Shown here: in pieces, positions 1 to 10,640 of the stretch
How the letters are laid out: the number at the start of each line of letters is the position of its first letter
Position numbering within the stretch: the first letter of the stretch is position 1
Assembly (NCBI RefSeq): GCF_905171775.1
Contig: NC_053489.1
Location: 333,966,089 to 334,030,088, forward strand
Direction: 5' to 3'
Source: Rana temporaria
Taxonomy: Eukaryota; Chordata; Amphibia; Anura; Ranidae
Length of the DNA: 64,000 bases
Position numbers and translations under genes: made by a program
The notes under the pieces: generated by a model
The model's database searches: none
Told to the model about the DNA's origin: nothing
Seen by the model: the letters and a program-made list of their open reading frames with translations, nothing else

Positions 1-230
1 CAAAATCAGCTAAAGCAGTCCAAAGGGTCGCGCCATCCGAATGGAACTTCCCCTTTATAGTGCCTTCGTACGTGTTGTACGTCACCGCACTTTACTAGAG
101 CATTTTTTTTTTCACGATTGTGTGTAGGCAAGGCCGTTTTAATGATCGGGTTGAAAAGAAAAAAAAATTCTAGACCCTTAAAAACGTAATTTTTTAGAAC
201 CCGAAAAACGGTCGTGTGTACACGGCATTA
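1..230. repeat. MITE fragment, 'CGTACACACG' family (right part)
   Basis: The segment ends in the terminus CGTGTGTACACGGCATTA. Matching termini (direct or inverted) occur at about 15.55-15.96, 17.99-18.43 and 59.16-59.62 kb, where both inverted ends are present. The interior (the run around ACGTGTTGTACGTCACCG) is shared with the copies at 18.3 and 59.47 kb. The left part lies outside the window. It is a short non-coding, non-autonomous DNA element; superfamily not resolved. Confidence 0.7.
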
Positions 231-299
231 GAATTAGTAATACGTTCTGAAAGCTAGTAGTGAACTAAGCAGCTTAGAAATTATTCAGCCACTTGAGAA

Positions 300-2150
300 C
301 AGATCCACAAAAGGGATACGCCGTCGTATCCCTGTTTCTATCTATGCGACTGATTCACAGAATCAGTTACGCATACAGTAGGTGTTTGTGATATTGTGCT
401 TTTAGCACGACAGCGTCGCGCTGATACTCGGCGACAGGGTGCCGAGATCTCGCCGACATCTCACACTCACTGGAATAGTGACAGCACATCCCAGCACGTG
501 GTAGGTATCACATGGGTAGGTACAGAGCATGATGGGACTGTGAGGCCTATATAGGTCCGATGCAAGGCGCGCATCCGTCATTTCAGCGAGGAGGACCGGC
601 GTGTCAACATCGGGAGAAGGAGAGAAGTGAAGAACATGACGTCACAGCACGGAAGAAGAACTCGTCACAGCACGGAAGGAGAAGACGTACAGCACGGAAG
701 AAGACACCGGACAGCGAGACGAAGAACCGGGGTGCGCCGAGTCAACAACGGAGAGCGGCAAAGACAGAAAGAGAACCCCGGAGAGTTGAGAAGACCCGTC
801 GGGATAGCGGAAGAAGAAGAGCCCCGCCGAAGACGCCGGAGGAAACCCGCCGGGGGGGTGGGGGCTTTTTTAAAAGCCACCCCCCCCCGGCGGTGGAAGA
901 GAACCAGACGGCGGCCCCCACCCACCCGAAGACGTCAAAGAAGAAGCCCCCCCTGGTAAAAGAGCTAAGAAGACAGGGGGCGGCCTCCGGAGCAGAAAAA
1001 TAAAATATTTTAATACACTGTGTGGTTTATTTGTGTTTTTACCACTTTTCTTGCAGGTGAATGGGTAGGGGTACGATGTACCCCATACTCATTCACTTAG
1101 GGTGGGGGGGCCGGTATCTGGGGGCCCCCTTATTAAAGGGGGCTCCCAGATTCCGATAAGCCTCCCGCCCGCATACCCCGACAACCAACGGCCAGGGTTG
1201 TCGGGAAGGGGCCCTGTCCTCATCAACATGGGGACAGGGTGCTCTGAGGTGGGGGGGCCGCAGTGCGCCCCCCCTGCCCCAGAGCACCCAACCCCCCCAT
1301 GTTGAGGGCATGCAGCCTGGTACGGCTCAGGAGGGGGGGGGGGCGCTCGCTCGTCCCCATTCCCTTCCTGGCTGGCCGGGTAGCGTGCTTTGGATACGGG
1401 TCTGGTATGGATTGTAGGGGGACCCCCTACGCCGTTTTTTTCGGCGTAGGGGGGCTCTCCTTACAACCCATAACAGACCTAAGGGCCCGGTATGCTCCTG
1501 AGGGGGGGACCCATGCCGGATTTTTATTTAAAATCCGGCGGGGACTTCCCCCTCAGGATTCATAACAAACGCCGCACACGTGTAGAATTGGCGGGAATCC
1601 AAGTCGGATCTCCCGTCGCTTCTATGACGGCTCTGTCTCCATCGCGGCAAGCCAGCTCGGCGCTGGCTCCCGCGATGGGGCTCGTAGGTGCTCAATCTCG
1701 CCGAGAAAGAGAGCGAGATTGACACAAAATCGGGTTCACCTACTGTAGATATTCCTAAGATCCGGCAGGTGTAATAGTTTTACACTGTCGGATCTTAGGA
1801 TGCAGTACCGCGGCCGCCGCTGGGGGCATTTCTCGTCGAAATTCCGATTCGGGTATGCAAATTAGCATTTACGGAGATCCACGAAGCGGTTCCCTTCGTG
1901 AAGTCTCCGTAAATTGTTAGTTTGCAAACGCAAAGATAGGGTACCTTTTACAAAGTGTAAAGTTAGTACACCTTGTAAAAGTATACCCTTCTTTCCCGCG
2001 ACGCTGTCAAATTTTTTTTTTAATTTTTTTTTTTTTCCCGCCGCATCTCTTTTTTTTCCTGACGCAACTTTTTTTACCCGGCGCGATTCACAAAACTCGG
2101 CGCAACGTAACTTTTTTTTTTGCTCAAAGCACGTCGGGAAAATCGTTGGA
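300..2150. repeat. Composite interspersed repeat, 'CAGATCCACAAA' family, right-truncated
   Basis: The left edge (AGATCCACAAAAGGGATACG) and the right-hand part (1800-2150) resemble the outer arms of the better preserved element at 29109-31610. The middle (about 1040-1600) is a C/G-homopolymer-rich module that recurs, inverted, at about 45.86-46.07 kb. A purine-rich stretch at 560-1000 gives highly charged open frames (Arg/Lys/Glu-rich). It is preceded by a TATA-like CCTATATAGG at about 546 and followed by AATAAA at about 1000 and a polypyrimidine-AG at about 1055. No known protein is recognised, and the region is treated as repeat rather than gene. Confidence 0.55.
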
Positions 2151-2439
2151 CACATTTTTATACCAGTATCAAACTTAGCTACATGTTTTTATGCCTGCTT
2201 TTGCTACCGTTTGGTATTATGTGCACCATTTTTACAGTTTATGTAGCTACATCGATTTTATCTCCAGTGCAATATTTATTTTGTTACCTACTTGAAGACT
2301 ATAAAAGTTTTAATGCTATTCTAATCGAGTGCTGCCTTTGTTTGTTTTTTGTATCCTGCTATCCATTTTTCCAGTGGTTGGTAGCTGCACTGGGAATCAG
2401 CCTGCAAGGAGGAGATCAGCTAAAAGTAGTTGAATCTGT

Positions 2440-2720
2440 ATGTGCGTTATAATTAATCGAAATTAGTCGATTAATCAATTTAAAAAAATCGATTAATCAA
2501 AACACAAAATTTTTAATCAGTAACAGCCCTACTTTTAAGCTATCAAAAAGTGTTTTCCAGCGCTGAACCTTTCATCCAATTTCTAAATTGCTGCATTTGC
2601 AAATTCCAAAAGCCAAAACAAAGGAATAGTAGTGGTAAAAAAAAGCACTTGTGGGTTTAACCAATCTTGTTTTTTGTACAATTCTCCTTTAAGGGGGCGT
2701 GGCAAAGGGTGTGTCCTATG
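2440..2720. repeat. AATCGATTAATC-rich segment and shared interspersed repeat
   Basis: Repeated TCGATTAATC motifs at 2455-2500, ending in ACAGCCCTAC at about 2524, look like the end of a hAT-type element. The following about 180 bp (2545-2720) are similar to 17815-17960 (both contain TTCTAAATTGCTTCATTTG-like and ACTTGCAGGTTTAACTAA-like runs). This marks a second copy of the same unclassified repeat. Confidence 0.4.
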
Positions 2721-3956
2721 CCTGCATACTTTTGCTGATAGGTGTTCCTCATTCCCATCTCAAAAAGTTGGGAGGTATGCAGGAATTACATACAGTTGTG
2801 TTCAAAATTATTCAACCCCCCAATGCTGTAAAGGGTTTTAGGGAATTTAGTGTACATTTGTAATTGTATTCAGAATGAAATCCTACAAGGACTTCTTAAA
2901 GAACCATATGCAACTAAAATGACATCAATTGGTTTTGTAATACAGTAGTAAATGTTTATTTTGTGAATTCTTCATTTACACAATTATTCAACCCCTTAAA
3001 GACTACCACTCTGAAGAACAGAGGTCCATTGAAGTGTTTTCAATCAGGTATTGAAAACACCTGTGGATGTCAGGGAGCAGCAATAAAGCCTAATAAGCAC
3101 CAATCAGGCAGCTTTAAAATGACTGTGATACTTAGCTCCTTCTAGACATTTACTGGTGTGGTTACAAACATGGTGAAGTCAAGAGAATGGTCCGGGAAGA
3201 CAAGAGAAGAGGTGATTACTCTTCACAGGAAGGGCAATGGCTATAAGAAGATTGCAAAGATGTTAAACATACCAAGAGACACCATAGGAAGCATCATTCG
3301 CAAATTCAAGCCAAAGGGCACTGTTGAAACGCTACCTGGTCGTGGCAGAAAGAAGATGCTGACTTTGACTGCTGAGCGCTACCTGAAGCGTAGAGTGGAG
3401 AAAAGTCCCCTTGTGACTGCTGAGGAACTGACAAAATATTTGTCAGATGTGGGTACTGAAGTTTCTGCTCAGACAATACGGCGCACACTGCGTAATGAAG
3501 GCCTCCATGCCAGAACTCCCAGGCGCACCCCCTTGCTGTTTTCAAAGAATAAGAAGAGTCGACTGCAGTATGCAAAAATCATGTGGACAAACCACAGAAG
3601 TTTTGGGATTGTGTTCTGTGGACTGATGAAACAAAATTAGAAGTGTTTGGGCCCATGGATCAACGCTATGTTTGGAGGAGGAAGAACAAGGCCTATGATG
3701 AAAAGAACACCTTGCCTACTGTGAAGCATGGCGGGGGGTCAATCATGCTTTGGGGCTGTTTTGCTTCTGCAGGTACAGGGAAGCTTCAGCGTGTGCAAGG
3801 TACCATGAATTCTCTTCAGTACCAGGAGATAGTGGATAACAATGTGATGCAGTCCGTCACAAACCTGAGGCTTGGGAGACGTTGGACCTTTCAACAGGAC
3901 AATGATCCCAAGCATACCTCCAAGTCCACTAGAGCATGGTTGCAGATTAAAGGCTG

Positions 3957-5174
3957 CAGTGGCGGCCCGCCCGGGCGCTGCCCCCCCTCCTGTAGGCACA
4001 AAAAAATATATATATATATATTTTTTTTCCAGTGGCCCCTTTAAGAAACTTGAAAAAAAAAAATCCTTTACTTAAATTTTTTTTGAGCGCCGGCCACCAT
4101 TGCCCTATGAAGCACCACGTCAATGCAATCTTTGGATTGTATACATGGTGCTTCATATGCGGGCTTTTCAATCCCCGCCTATCGAGCGCATTGCAAAGCG
4201 CTGATGAGCTTCCCGTGCCCGTGACAGTGCTTCTATGGGCGCTGGGAGGCGGGAGCATTGTTACTTCCGGCCATTCGTCTTTAAGACGAAAAGTGGAAGT
4301 GACGTCACGCGGCAGCTCACATCACTTCATACAGCCCGAGCGGAACGGCTAGGTAAGCCGATGGATGCCTGGGTTGTGACGTGACACATGTGATTTAAAT
4401 ACCTTGATCGCCCCCAAAGTCATCAGCCCGTGATCAAGCCAATCCTGCAATGCTTGATCCCCATCCACCTCGGAGCCTGTTATTGTAGTTAGACTGCTGG
4501 GACTTGTAGTTCTTCATCTTCTCATGGAGAAGATGGAGATTGGAGAACTACAAGTCCCAGCAGATTATACATACAATAAGGCTCTGAGGTGGATGGGTGT
4601 GGATTGCATGCACCTATCAATCCCCAGGGGGGGGGGGGCAGGATCAGATAACACTGTTATGGCAACAATGGGCACAGTGGCTACAATTAAAGGGCATAGT
4701 GGTGACAATTGAGGGGCACAGTGGCTGCGTTTGATGGCATGGCACAGTGGTGACATTTGATGGCACAGTGGCTGTGTTTGATGGCATGGCACAGTAGCTG
4801 CGTTTGATGGCACAGTGACTGCGTTTGATGGCATGGCACAGTGGTGCTAATTGATGGCATAGTGACTGCATTTGATGGCATGGCACAGTGGTGATAATTG
4901 ATGGCACAGTGGCTGCGTTTGATGGCATGGCACAGTGGTGACAATTGATGGCACAGTGGCTGCGTTTGATGGCATGGCACAGTGACTGCGTTTGATGGCA
5001 TGGCACAGTGGTGCGAATTGATGGCATAGCGACTGCATTTGATGGCATGGCACAGTGGTGACAATTGATGGCACAGTGGCTGCATTTGATGGGCACAGTG
5101 AGGCTGCAATTTTTTTCTTTTCTTTTTTTTTTCGTTTGCGCCCCCCCAAAAATTTTGTGCACCAGCCGCCACTG
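3957..5174 (-). mobile_element. Non-autonomous hAT element with internal minisatellite, copy 1
   Basis: It begins CAGTGGCGGC and ends GCCGCCACTG, perfect 10-bp inverted ends. It is flanked by an exact 8-bp duplication, AAAGGCTG (3949-3956 and 5175-5182); 8 bp is the hAT hallmark. It lies inside the Tc1 transposase gene. A second copy in opposite orientation is at 33803-35478. There is no transposase. The long frames across it are by-products of the tandem repeat. Confidence 0.92.
4675..5100. repeat. Minisatellite inside hAT copy 1 (CACAGTGG units)
   Basis: Alternating units of about 20-27 bp read GATGGCATGGCACAGTGG and TGATGGCACAGTGGCTGCGT, forming a compound period near 47 bp. The array in the other copy (33.88-34.99 kb) is the same sequence in the opposite orientation and is more than twice as long, so array length is variable within the family. 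Confidence 0.9.
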
Positions 5175-5828
5175 AAAGGCTGGAACATTTTGGAGTGGCC
5201 ATCGCAGTCACCAGACTTAAATCCGATTGAGAACCTCTGGTGGGAATTAAAGAAAGCAGTTGCAGTGCGCAAGCCTAAGAATGTGACTGAACTGGAGGCT
5301 TTTGCCCATGACGAATGGGCGAAGATACCCGTAGATCGCTGCAAGACACTTGTGTCAAGCTATGCTTCAAGTTTAAAAGCTGTTATAACTGTAAAAGGAT
5401 GTTGTACTAAGTACTAAGATTGAATGTCAATTGGGGGTTGAATAAAACTGATAATGATGTGAGCACAGAAAAGACATTTGTGGTTATTTCATTTAAAATG
5501 TTATGTTATATTTGTCTGACCTACACGTGCCTCTTTGATTTAATTGTAAGCAGGATGACAGGATGATCAAAATCAATGTCAAACTGGGCAAAACAATCAA
5601 TTTCAGTGGGGGTTGAATAATTTTGAATACAACTGTAAATAACCACCTATGATCAGTGCTCCAGCCTCCAGCACTACTCTTAGTTCTACAAACATTAATT
5701 CCTGGATTGTTGGAAGAACAATCAATTACTTTTCTAGCATAATAGATAAAAAATATCTCAACATCACAGCTATGTAAAATAGTAGTATTGCCAGTCATTT
5801 CCCAGTTACATTTTTTTTTTCTTTTTAG

Positions 5829-5992
5829 GAAAGCCTTCCATAATTTCAATTATTTCTTCTTCTTCTACAATGTAATCCTTGGTTTGAGCGCTTGCCTATT
5901 TCGACTCTTCTGTAGTTTGATTTTGGGGACTTGGCTGATTGCAAGGATTGACAGGACAATACTGCAACGTGGATATGAGTCAGCTGATATGG
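5829..5992 (+). CDS. stra6l: STRA6-like receptor, internal exon encoding a membrane segment
   Basis: The exon follows a strong polypyrimidine tract ending TTTTTAG at 5828 and ends at the donor G|GTAAGA at 5993. It starts on the third base of a codon and ends after the first base of one. The peptide begins KAFHNFNYFFFFYN and runs through a hydrophobic span (VILGLSACLFRLFCSLILG) to an amphipathic stretch ending YESADM. This resembles a late transmembrane segment of STRA6-family multi-pass proteins, which take retinol from plasma retinol-binding protein across the cell membrane. The last codon is a Gly completed by the exon at 8968. Upstream exons lie outside the window or were not recognised. 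The assignment to the STRA6-like paralogue (RBPR2) rather than STRA6 itself rests mainly on the tdrd7 neighbour. Confidence 0.85.
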
Positions 5993-6151
5993 GTAAGATA
6001 TTTGATTGGTTAGGGTGATTATTTTTACATAGAATTCACGTGGAGGCATTCAATATTTTTCCAGGCCAGATGCCCTTTGTTTTCCAGCAGGAGTCTAGGT
6101 AGCAAAGATGGTGAGGTCTGTGCTGCATGTTTATATGCCCTGGTCAGGAAC

Positions 6152-6636
6152 CAGGGCTGGACTGGGACAAAAATTTGGCCCTGGACTTCATCCAGACTGG
6201 CCCACTTCCCCCCCCCCCCCTCCCGGCCACCCAAGCCCCCTCTCCCCCTTCACTAGCCATTCTACTTTATTAGAGTAAACCAGCTGGTACTGGTACTCTT
6301 ATAGGCAGTACCAGTGGGAAAGCTAGACATTATTTCACCCGGGGCAAAGAATCAGTTTGGTGCCCCCCCCCTATGGGACAAGATTAGGCAGAAGTGAGAA
6401 ACTCCCAGGCCATAGCTGTTGAGTCAGCTGTCTGTCCCCTCCCCCCATGCTCCTCTGTCGTCCCTCCTGCTCCTCTGGTCCTCCCCCTGCTTCTCTGTTC
6501 CCCCGAGGTGAGCGCTGCGGGAAGGGAGAGACAGAGGAGCGGAGGGGGGTGGCGGTCCGCTGTCACTGAAGCCGGCCCACTGAGCCATCGGCCCACCGGG
6601 AAACTCCCTGTAGTCCCAATGGCCAGTCCATCCCTG
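6152..6636. mobile_element. Non-autonomous hAT element, 485 bp
   Basis: The ends CAGGGCTGGACTGG and CCAGTCCATCCCTG are imperfect inverses, flanked by an exact 8-bp duplication TCAGGAAC (6144-6151 and 6637-6644). A related left terminus occurs at about 29378 (CAGGGCTGGACTGG), and the outer element at 9143-15144 has similar ends. It lies in the stra6l intron between the exons ending 5992 and starting 8968. Confidence 0.9.
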
Positions 6637-6644
6637 TCAGGAAC

Positions 6645-7416
6645 TAGGAGTCTGGTTGGAATTAAATTGTTAGAAGGTAAAGTGGGCAGAGAAGCCCACA
6701 ATTATATCCCGAGATCAGCAGCCTGGCTGGTTAAATAGGGAAGTACATCTTAGTTTTAGGTTTTAATATCAAGTGTTGTTATTGTCATTATTTTTTACAC
6801 TTTTTATTTCAAGTTCAACAGTTTCAGCATCTTAAATAAGCTTTTGACCCTGTAAAAAAAAAGCTTTGTGAATAAGATATTAAAATGACAATGGAAAAAA
6901 TCCAGGTATTATGAATGCCTAAGGCTAGGCTAGTGTGTGAGGGTATGTAAATCGCACACGTTCCCATGGCAAAAATGTGCTACTGTTTAGCAGACGCGCA
7001 AGGGTAAGAATTAATGGCACCCCCACACATTGCAAACGCACGTCTCAGTGTAGCTGTGGCTTTAGAAAAGGATCAGCAAACATTCCCCTGTGTTTACCAC
7101 AGGTACAGCAGCCAGTTCAGATGAATGGGCTGCTGTGCCCATGCAAACACGTCTGCAAGAGAACAGCATAAGTGTGAACCTGATTTTAAATTCTGATGAT
7201 TTAAAAGTGTTTGTGAGCTTGTTGACATTTGCATTAGTCCTCTGATTCCTCTTCAGAGGGTGTTTGACAGGCAGTGAGGAGAGGTTATGTCACCTCATCA
7301 CTCAAGTATAAAAAAATGAGGCTAGTTTAATGGTGGACCAATATGGAAATTCTTGCCAGTTGTCCACTCCACCCAATCAAGATGTTTGGGATATAACCAA
7401 AAAAGGGCATACTCAA
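6645..7416. other. stra6l intron sequence, no recognised feature
   Basis: AT-rich intron. No open frame with family features, no long repeat and no terminal inverted repeat were recognised. Confidence 0.5.
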
Positions 7417-8346
7417 TGTAGCGCCTCCTTTACTTTCAGTAAGGGCACTACGCTAAAGTTAGTGGAGGAATGAGAGAGGTAAGTTGCTCTCATTCCGGAT
7501 TGTGTTAAATGTGGCTGTTGCCAAATCTGGATTGTTCTGTGGGTCAGACTGCGTTCTAGGGATGCGGTGGCATCCCTGGGCGGCAGGTGGCGCCAGAGAG
7601 TTCAAGGCGGGGCCGCTTCTTCTCAGCAGCCAATTAGAGGAGTTTTCCCTTGCGGGGCATGCTGGGGAGGAGTATTTCTGTGGCGGAAGCCGTTGTTCTT
7701 GGTTCTTCGCGGGTTCCTGGTTCCAGGTGCGGCACCCACCGTTTGGTGGGGGGGTCGGCTTGAGGAAAACCCGGAGGCAGGTTGTCCAAAAGGGCTTGAA
7801 CGAACCATCTGGGATCTGGTGACCGGTTACTGACAGGTATGCTGAAGCTGTCAGACGGTGACCCTAACGTAACTTATTGGGAAGATTCGCTCTGCTGTTC
7901 ACATTGCCAGCATTGAGCCTGTGGCAGAGGCCTCATCTGGCATCTTAATCCAATCAGAGCCAGGCCTGTGGCAGAGGCCTGTTCCTCCCAACACCCTTAA
8001 AGTGACGCTCCGGCTGCCAGGCTCGTGGCAGGGGTCTGTCCAGGGGCACTTCACCCACTCTGGCTAGAGTGGCGACGAGCTGTACTACTACTGAAAGCAG
8101 GATTGCTTTCATCCTATCCAAAGCCTGATACCGCAGAGTTCTTCTACTTCATCAGCCTTTCCTATTTACCTCAAGTTGATGTTGGTCGTGTTGGGCCAGG
8201 AAATAAAGCATTCAGAAAACCTTATCTACGAACTGGACATTCGCTTATTGCTCTACTCACTACCTTCACCCCTAGACAACACATAGGAGGTAGCTTAATA
8301 CACCGACCCCAAAACAATCAGCGGCTCCTCCGGGGGTAGTGCTACA
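7417..8346 (+). mobile_element. Solo LTR, 'TGTAGCGC' family, copy A (930 bp)
   Basis: It starts TGTAGCGCC and ends GGGTAGTGCTACA, the TG...CA ends of LTRs. It is bounded by an exact 4-bp duplication TCAA (7413-7416 and 8347-8350). GGAAATAAAGCATT near 8200 supplies a polyadenylation signal in the sense orientation. Related copies are at 27103-27607 and (minus strand, interrupted) 31623-37199. No internal gag-pol region accompanies it, so it is most likely the product of LTR-LTR recombination. Confidence 0.85.
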
Positions 8347-8967
8347 TCAAAAACACTCAATACACTAAGAAAGACCCCAGAGCAAACAGCAGTCAATACT
8401 TCCCCATGTGGCTAACCAGCAGATAATTAATAGGAAAAAGCACTAGGAGTTGTACTTGAAAAATAGATATCTTTATTAACAAAATCTATAAACTTTAAAG
8501 ATCATACAAAAATAATCAAACATTTATAAATCTACCACCCCTAATGATTTAAAGCAAAAACCTTTACCATAGTCTTATAAAATAAACTAATCAACGCCTT
8601 ATCACTGCCTGTTTTAACCCCTGAAAACCTGCACCACCAGCCACATTGCATATGGTTGCAGGGCATTTGCAGTGTAAACCCACTTAATTGAATTTTGGAT
8701 TTTTTTTTCTGGATGTGGGCAACAGTCATCCAGTTATTCCATGGTGGATTATGGATTATGTTGGGTAGGTGTTGTCTATTCACCTGTCCTTTACAGTTTA
8801 AAGGGGAGCAGGTGCAGAACAGAAAAATTTGGCTACTACCTGTTTTTTTTACCAAAAAAAAAACGAATTGACCGAAAACCATTACAGTTTCCCTTTCATA
8901 TGTACTGTATAAGACAGCACAACTTACATATTGGAAATACTAACTTATTCTCTTGGATTTTTTCAAG
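8347..8967. other. stra6l intron sequence, no recognised feature
   Basis: No mobile-element ends or coding potential were recognised up to the splice acceptor of the 8968 exon. Confidence 0.5.
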
Positions 8968-9108
8968 GTTACAAAACATGGATTGGGATGATATTTGTGG
9001 ATCATTATCATACAAACCCAGTTCTTGTATGTTTTTGCAACATTCTTCTCACAACAAAAGCTGAAAAAAGACTGAGAGCATTGACAACATATTGTAATGG
9101 TTCATCAG
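8968..9108 (+). CDS. stra6l: STRA6-like receptor, penultimate coding exon
   Basis: Acceptor TTTTTTCAAG ends at 8967 and donor CAG|GTACGT starts at 9109. The first two bases complete the Gly codon from the exon at 5829-5992, giving the join DMG-YKTWIGM. The peptide continues IFVDHYHTNPVLVCFCNILL and then a polar tail with EKRLRALTTYCNGSS. The 'GY-x-T' start followed by a 'HxNPV' segment with a buried Cys-rich helix fits the C-terminal part of STRA6 proteins. The exon ends after the first base of a Gly codon that the exon at 20123 completes. An 11-kb intron full of nested TEs follows. Confidence 0.87.
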
Positions 9109-9302
9109 GTACGTAAGATTATTAATTAATTTATAATGTATACAGGGGTGGACTGACAACTCATGGGGCCCCCGGGCAATAGAAGATTATGGGACCCCCG
9201 GGCTTACAGATGGCCACCACGCCAGGAGGCAGTGCATAGGCAGGGCAGCTAAAATTGGAGATTTTCCTACCCTCGGGGACGGAAAATATAGATTTTATTA
9301 AA

Positions 9303-9481
9303 AACAGGAGGCGAGTATTATGCTATAATCTTTCTTTACTGTCATCCAGCAGCAAGAGAGTTAATGAAAAGAAAAAACGTTACACAGATAGGTATGCAAA
9401 TGAACATAGGTAGACTGTCCAATCAGGTAACAGGAGTATGTTATAAAGGTGAGGTACAGGTGATATTCTTCCTCTTTCTTG
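9303..9481. repeat. DIRS copy 1 inverted terminal repeat, downstream (3') end
   Basis: This stretch, from AAACAGGAGGCGAGTATTA to CTTCCTCTTTCTTG, is the near-perfect inverse of 14812-15000. The element extends about 50 bp further out on this side (9251-9302, containing CTACCCTCGGGGACGG) with no counterpart at the other end, as known for DIRS elements with unequal termini. Confidence 0.92.
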
Positions 9482-9653
9482 ATGATAAAACTAGACTGGA
9501 AATAACTTGAACTGGAAACTAATTGGAACAACTTGAACTGGAACTCATTCTTCAATATGTCATGAAGTCCACAGTAGAATAGGCGCATTAAGCTGAAAAA
9601 GAATGCATTATGTAAGAGCAAAATAAATCTTGAAGGGTAGGGTATTAGGGTGG

Positions 9654-9752
9654 GATAATACTCGCCTCCTGTTTTTAATAAAATCTATATTTTCCGTCCC
9701 CGAGGGTAGGAAAATCTCCAATTTTATGGCAAACAGGAGGCTCATATTATGC
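9654..9752. repeat. DIRS copy 1 internal complementary region
   Basis: The first about 70 bases are the inverse of the outermost left end (9251-9320). They run directly into about 30 bases that are the inverse of the outermost right end (about 14970-15000, including GGCAAACAGGAGGCTCATA). The block therefore shows the two element ends joined. In the DIRS model this region templates completion and circularisation of the cDNA. Confidence 0.92.
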
Positions 9753-9802
9753 TTGTTCAAAGCTGTATACTCTAGAGCATTAAATAAACGTACAACCTAT
9801 AG

Positions 9803-10640
9803 TTATAATACATTCATAGACACATGAGATTCAGGTCTAAAGTAGAAATTCTTAAAAGTGGATTCTAAAGACCAGTTTGCGGTTCGCATTAAATCTGATA
9901 GAGAACCACCTGATTGAAATACCTTAGTGGCCATTGCACCTCTGGTGGAGTGGGCGCCAAATATGGAAATGTCAATGCCTGCCAAATCCATGGTTTGTCT
10001 CACCCATCTAGCCAAGGTGGGTGAGGAAACTGGATGGAAGGGTTTGCAGTAGGAAATTAGTAATTGAGATGAGTCAGGGTCTCTAAAAGGTTGAGATTTG
10101 GTTTCATAGGTTTTTAGACATTGGACTACACAAAGGTTTGGATTGAAGGGAAAGGCCGGATAGAAGACCGAATGTAAGTTGGTCTATGTGCGTCTGAAAA
10201 TGGAAAATTGAACACCCTGGGGAGAGAATTGTCTACGGGATATATCTAGGGCTTTTACATCCGCTACTCTTTTAATGGAGATGAGACAAAGTAGTACTGT
10301 TAGTTTGAAAGATAGAAGTTTTAAAGACAGATTCTCATTATCACCCCAGGAGTTAAGAAAATTTAAGAGGATGAGGATTCTGAAATAGGTCTAGTAGAAT
10401 AGAAGGGAATACTGGGAGTAATCGTGGGTAGTCTATGCTCATCTCCAGAGCCTGAGGGAACCATGTTTGGGATGGCCAGTAAGGGGTTATCAGAACTATG
10501 TTCGATTCTAGGTAACGTGTCAGAAGGAGAGCCCTTGATATTAGAGCAAAGGGGGGGAAAGCGTAAGATGTTCCTTTCGGTCAAATTTGTAGAAGGGCAT
10601 CTGTCCCCAATGCTTCTGGGTCTGGACGCCAATTGAAATA
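9803..10640 (-). pseudogene. DIRS copy 1 tyrosine recombinase (degenerate)
   Basis: The clearest part is 10015-9803, with the catalytic GAHSTRG box (His-x-x-Arg), a Trp (ANWS) in place of the second His, and a candidate nucleophile Tyr in STFKNFYF. More N-terminal parts are in other frames and broken by stops. The region between 10640 and 10015 has no single open frame. The enzyme would join circular cDNA to the target without a DDE integrase. Confidence 0.8.

Larger units (their letters stand above)
3170..5417 (+). pseudogene. Tc1-type transposase, broken by one frameshift and one insertion
   Basis: Reading starts at ATG 3170. The N-terminal part (3170-3575) has the paired-like helix-turn-helix region of Tc1 transposases: a GNGYKKIAKML-type helix, then the GRGRK linker. 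A single base is missing in the A-run near 3575, after which the frame continues from about 3577. The DDE core follows: first Asp in WTDETK, second Asp in QQDNDPKH just before the insertion, then the Glu of SPDLNPIENLWWELK beyond it (5180-5417). The frame closes at a stop at 5415-5417. The catalytic triad is present but spread over three pieces, so the copy cannot encode a working enzyme. In its family the protein cuts and pastes the element at TA sites. Confidence 0.93.
2791..5637 (+). mobile_element. Tc1/mariner transposon, near full length, split by a hAT insertion
   Basis: Terminal inverted repeats are visible: TACAGTTGTGTTCAAAATTA at the left and its near-perfect inverse ending ACAACTGTA at 5637. 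Both are bounded by TA, the target dinucleotide of Tc1/mariner elements. Between them is one transposase gene read on the + strand. Without the 1218-bp insertion at 3957-5174 and its 8-bp target duplication the element is about 1.6 kb, the usual Tc1 size. It lies upstream of the first visible stra6l exon, probably in an intron. Confidence 0.93.

Noticed and set aside
560..1003. Arg/Lys-rich protein gene
   Set aside because: Two frames and the opposite strand are all open because of purine-rich composition, inside a repeat family; no domain. Kept only as a finding.
6394..6738. 114-codon open frame on the + strand
   Set aside because: It lies across a hAT element with an exact 8-bp duplication and has no recognisable domain.
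9361..9621. Conserved protein shared with 14735-14932
   Set aside because: The shared peptide comes from the two inverted terminal repeats of the DIRS element, read in opposite directions.
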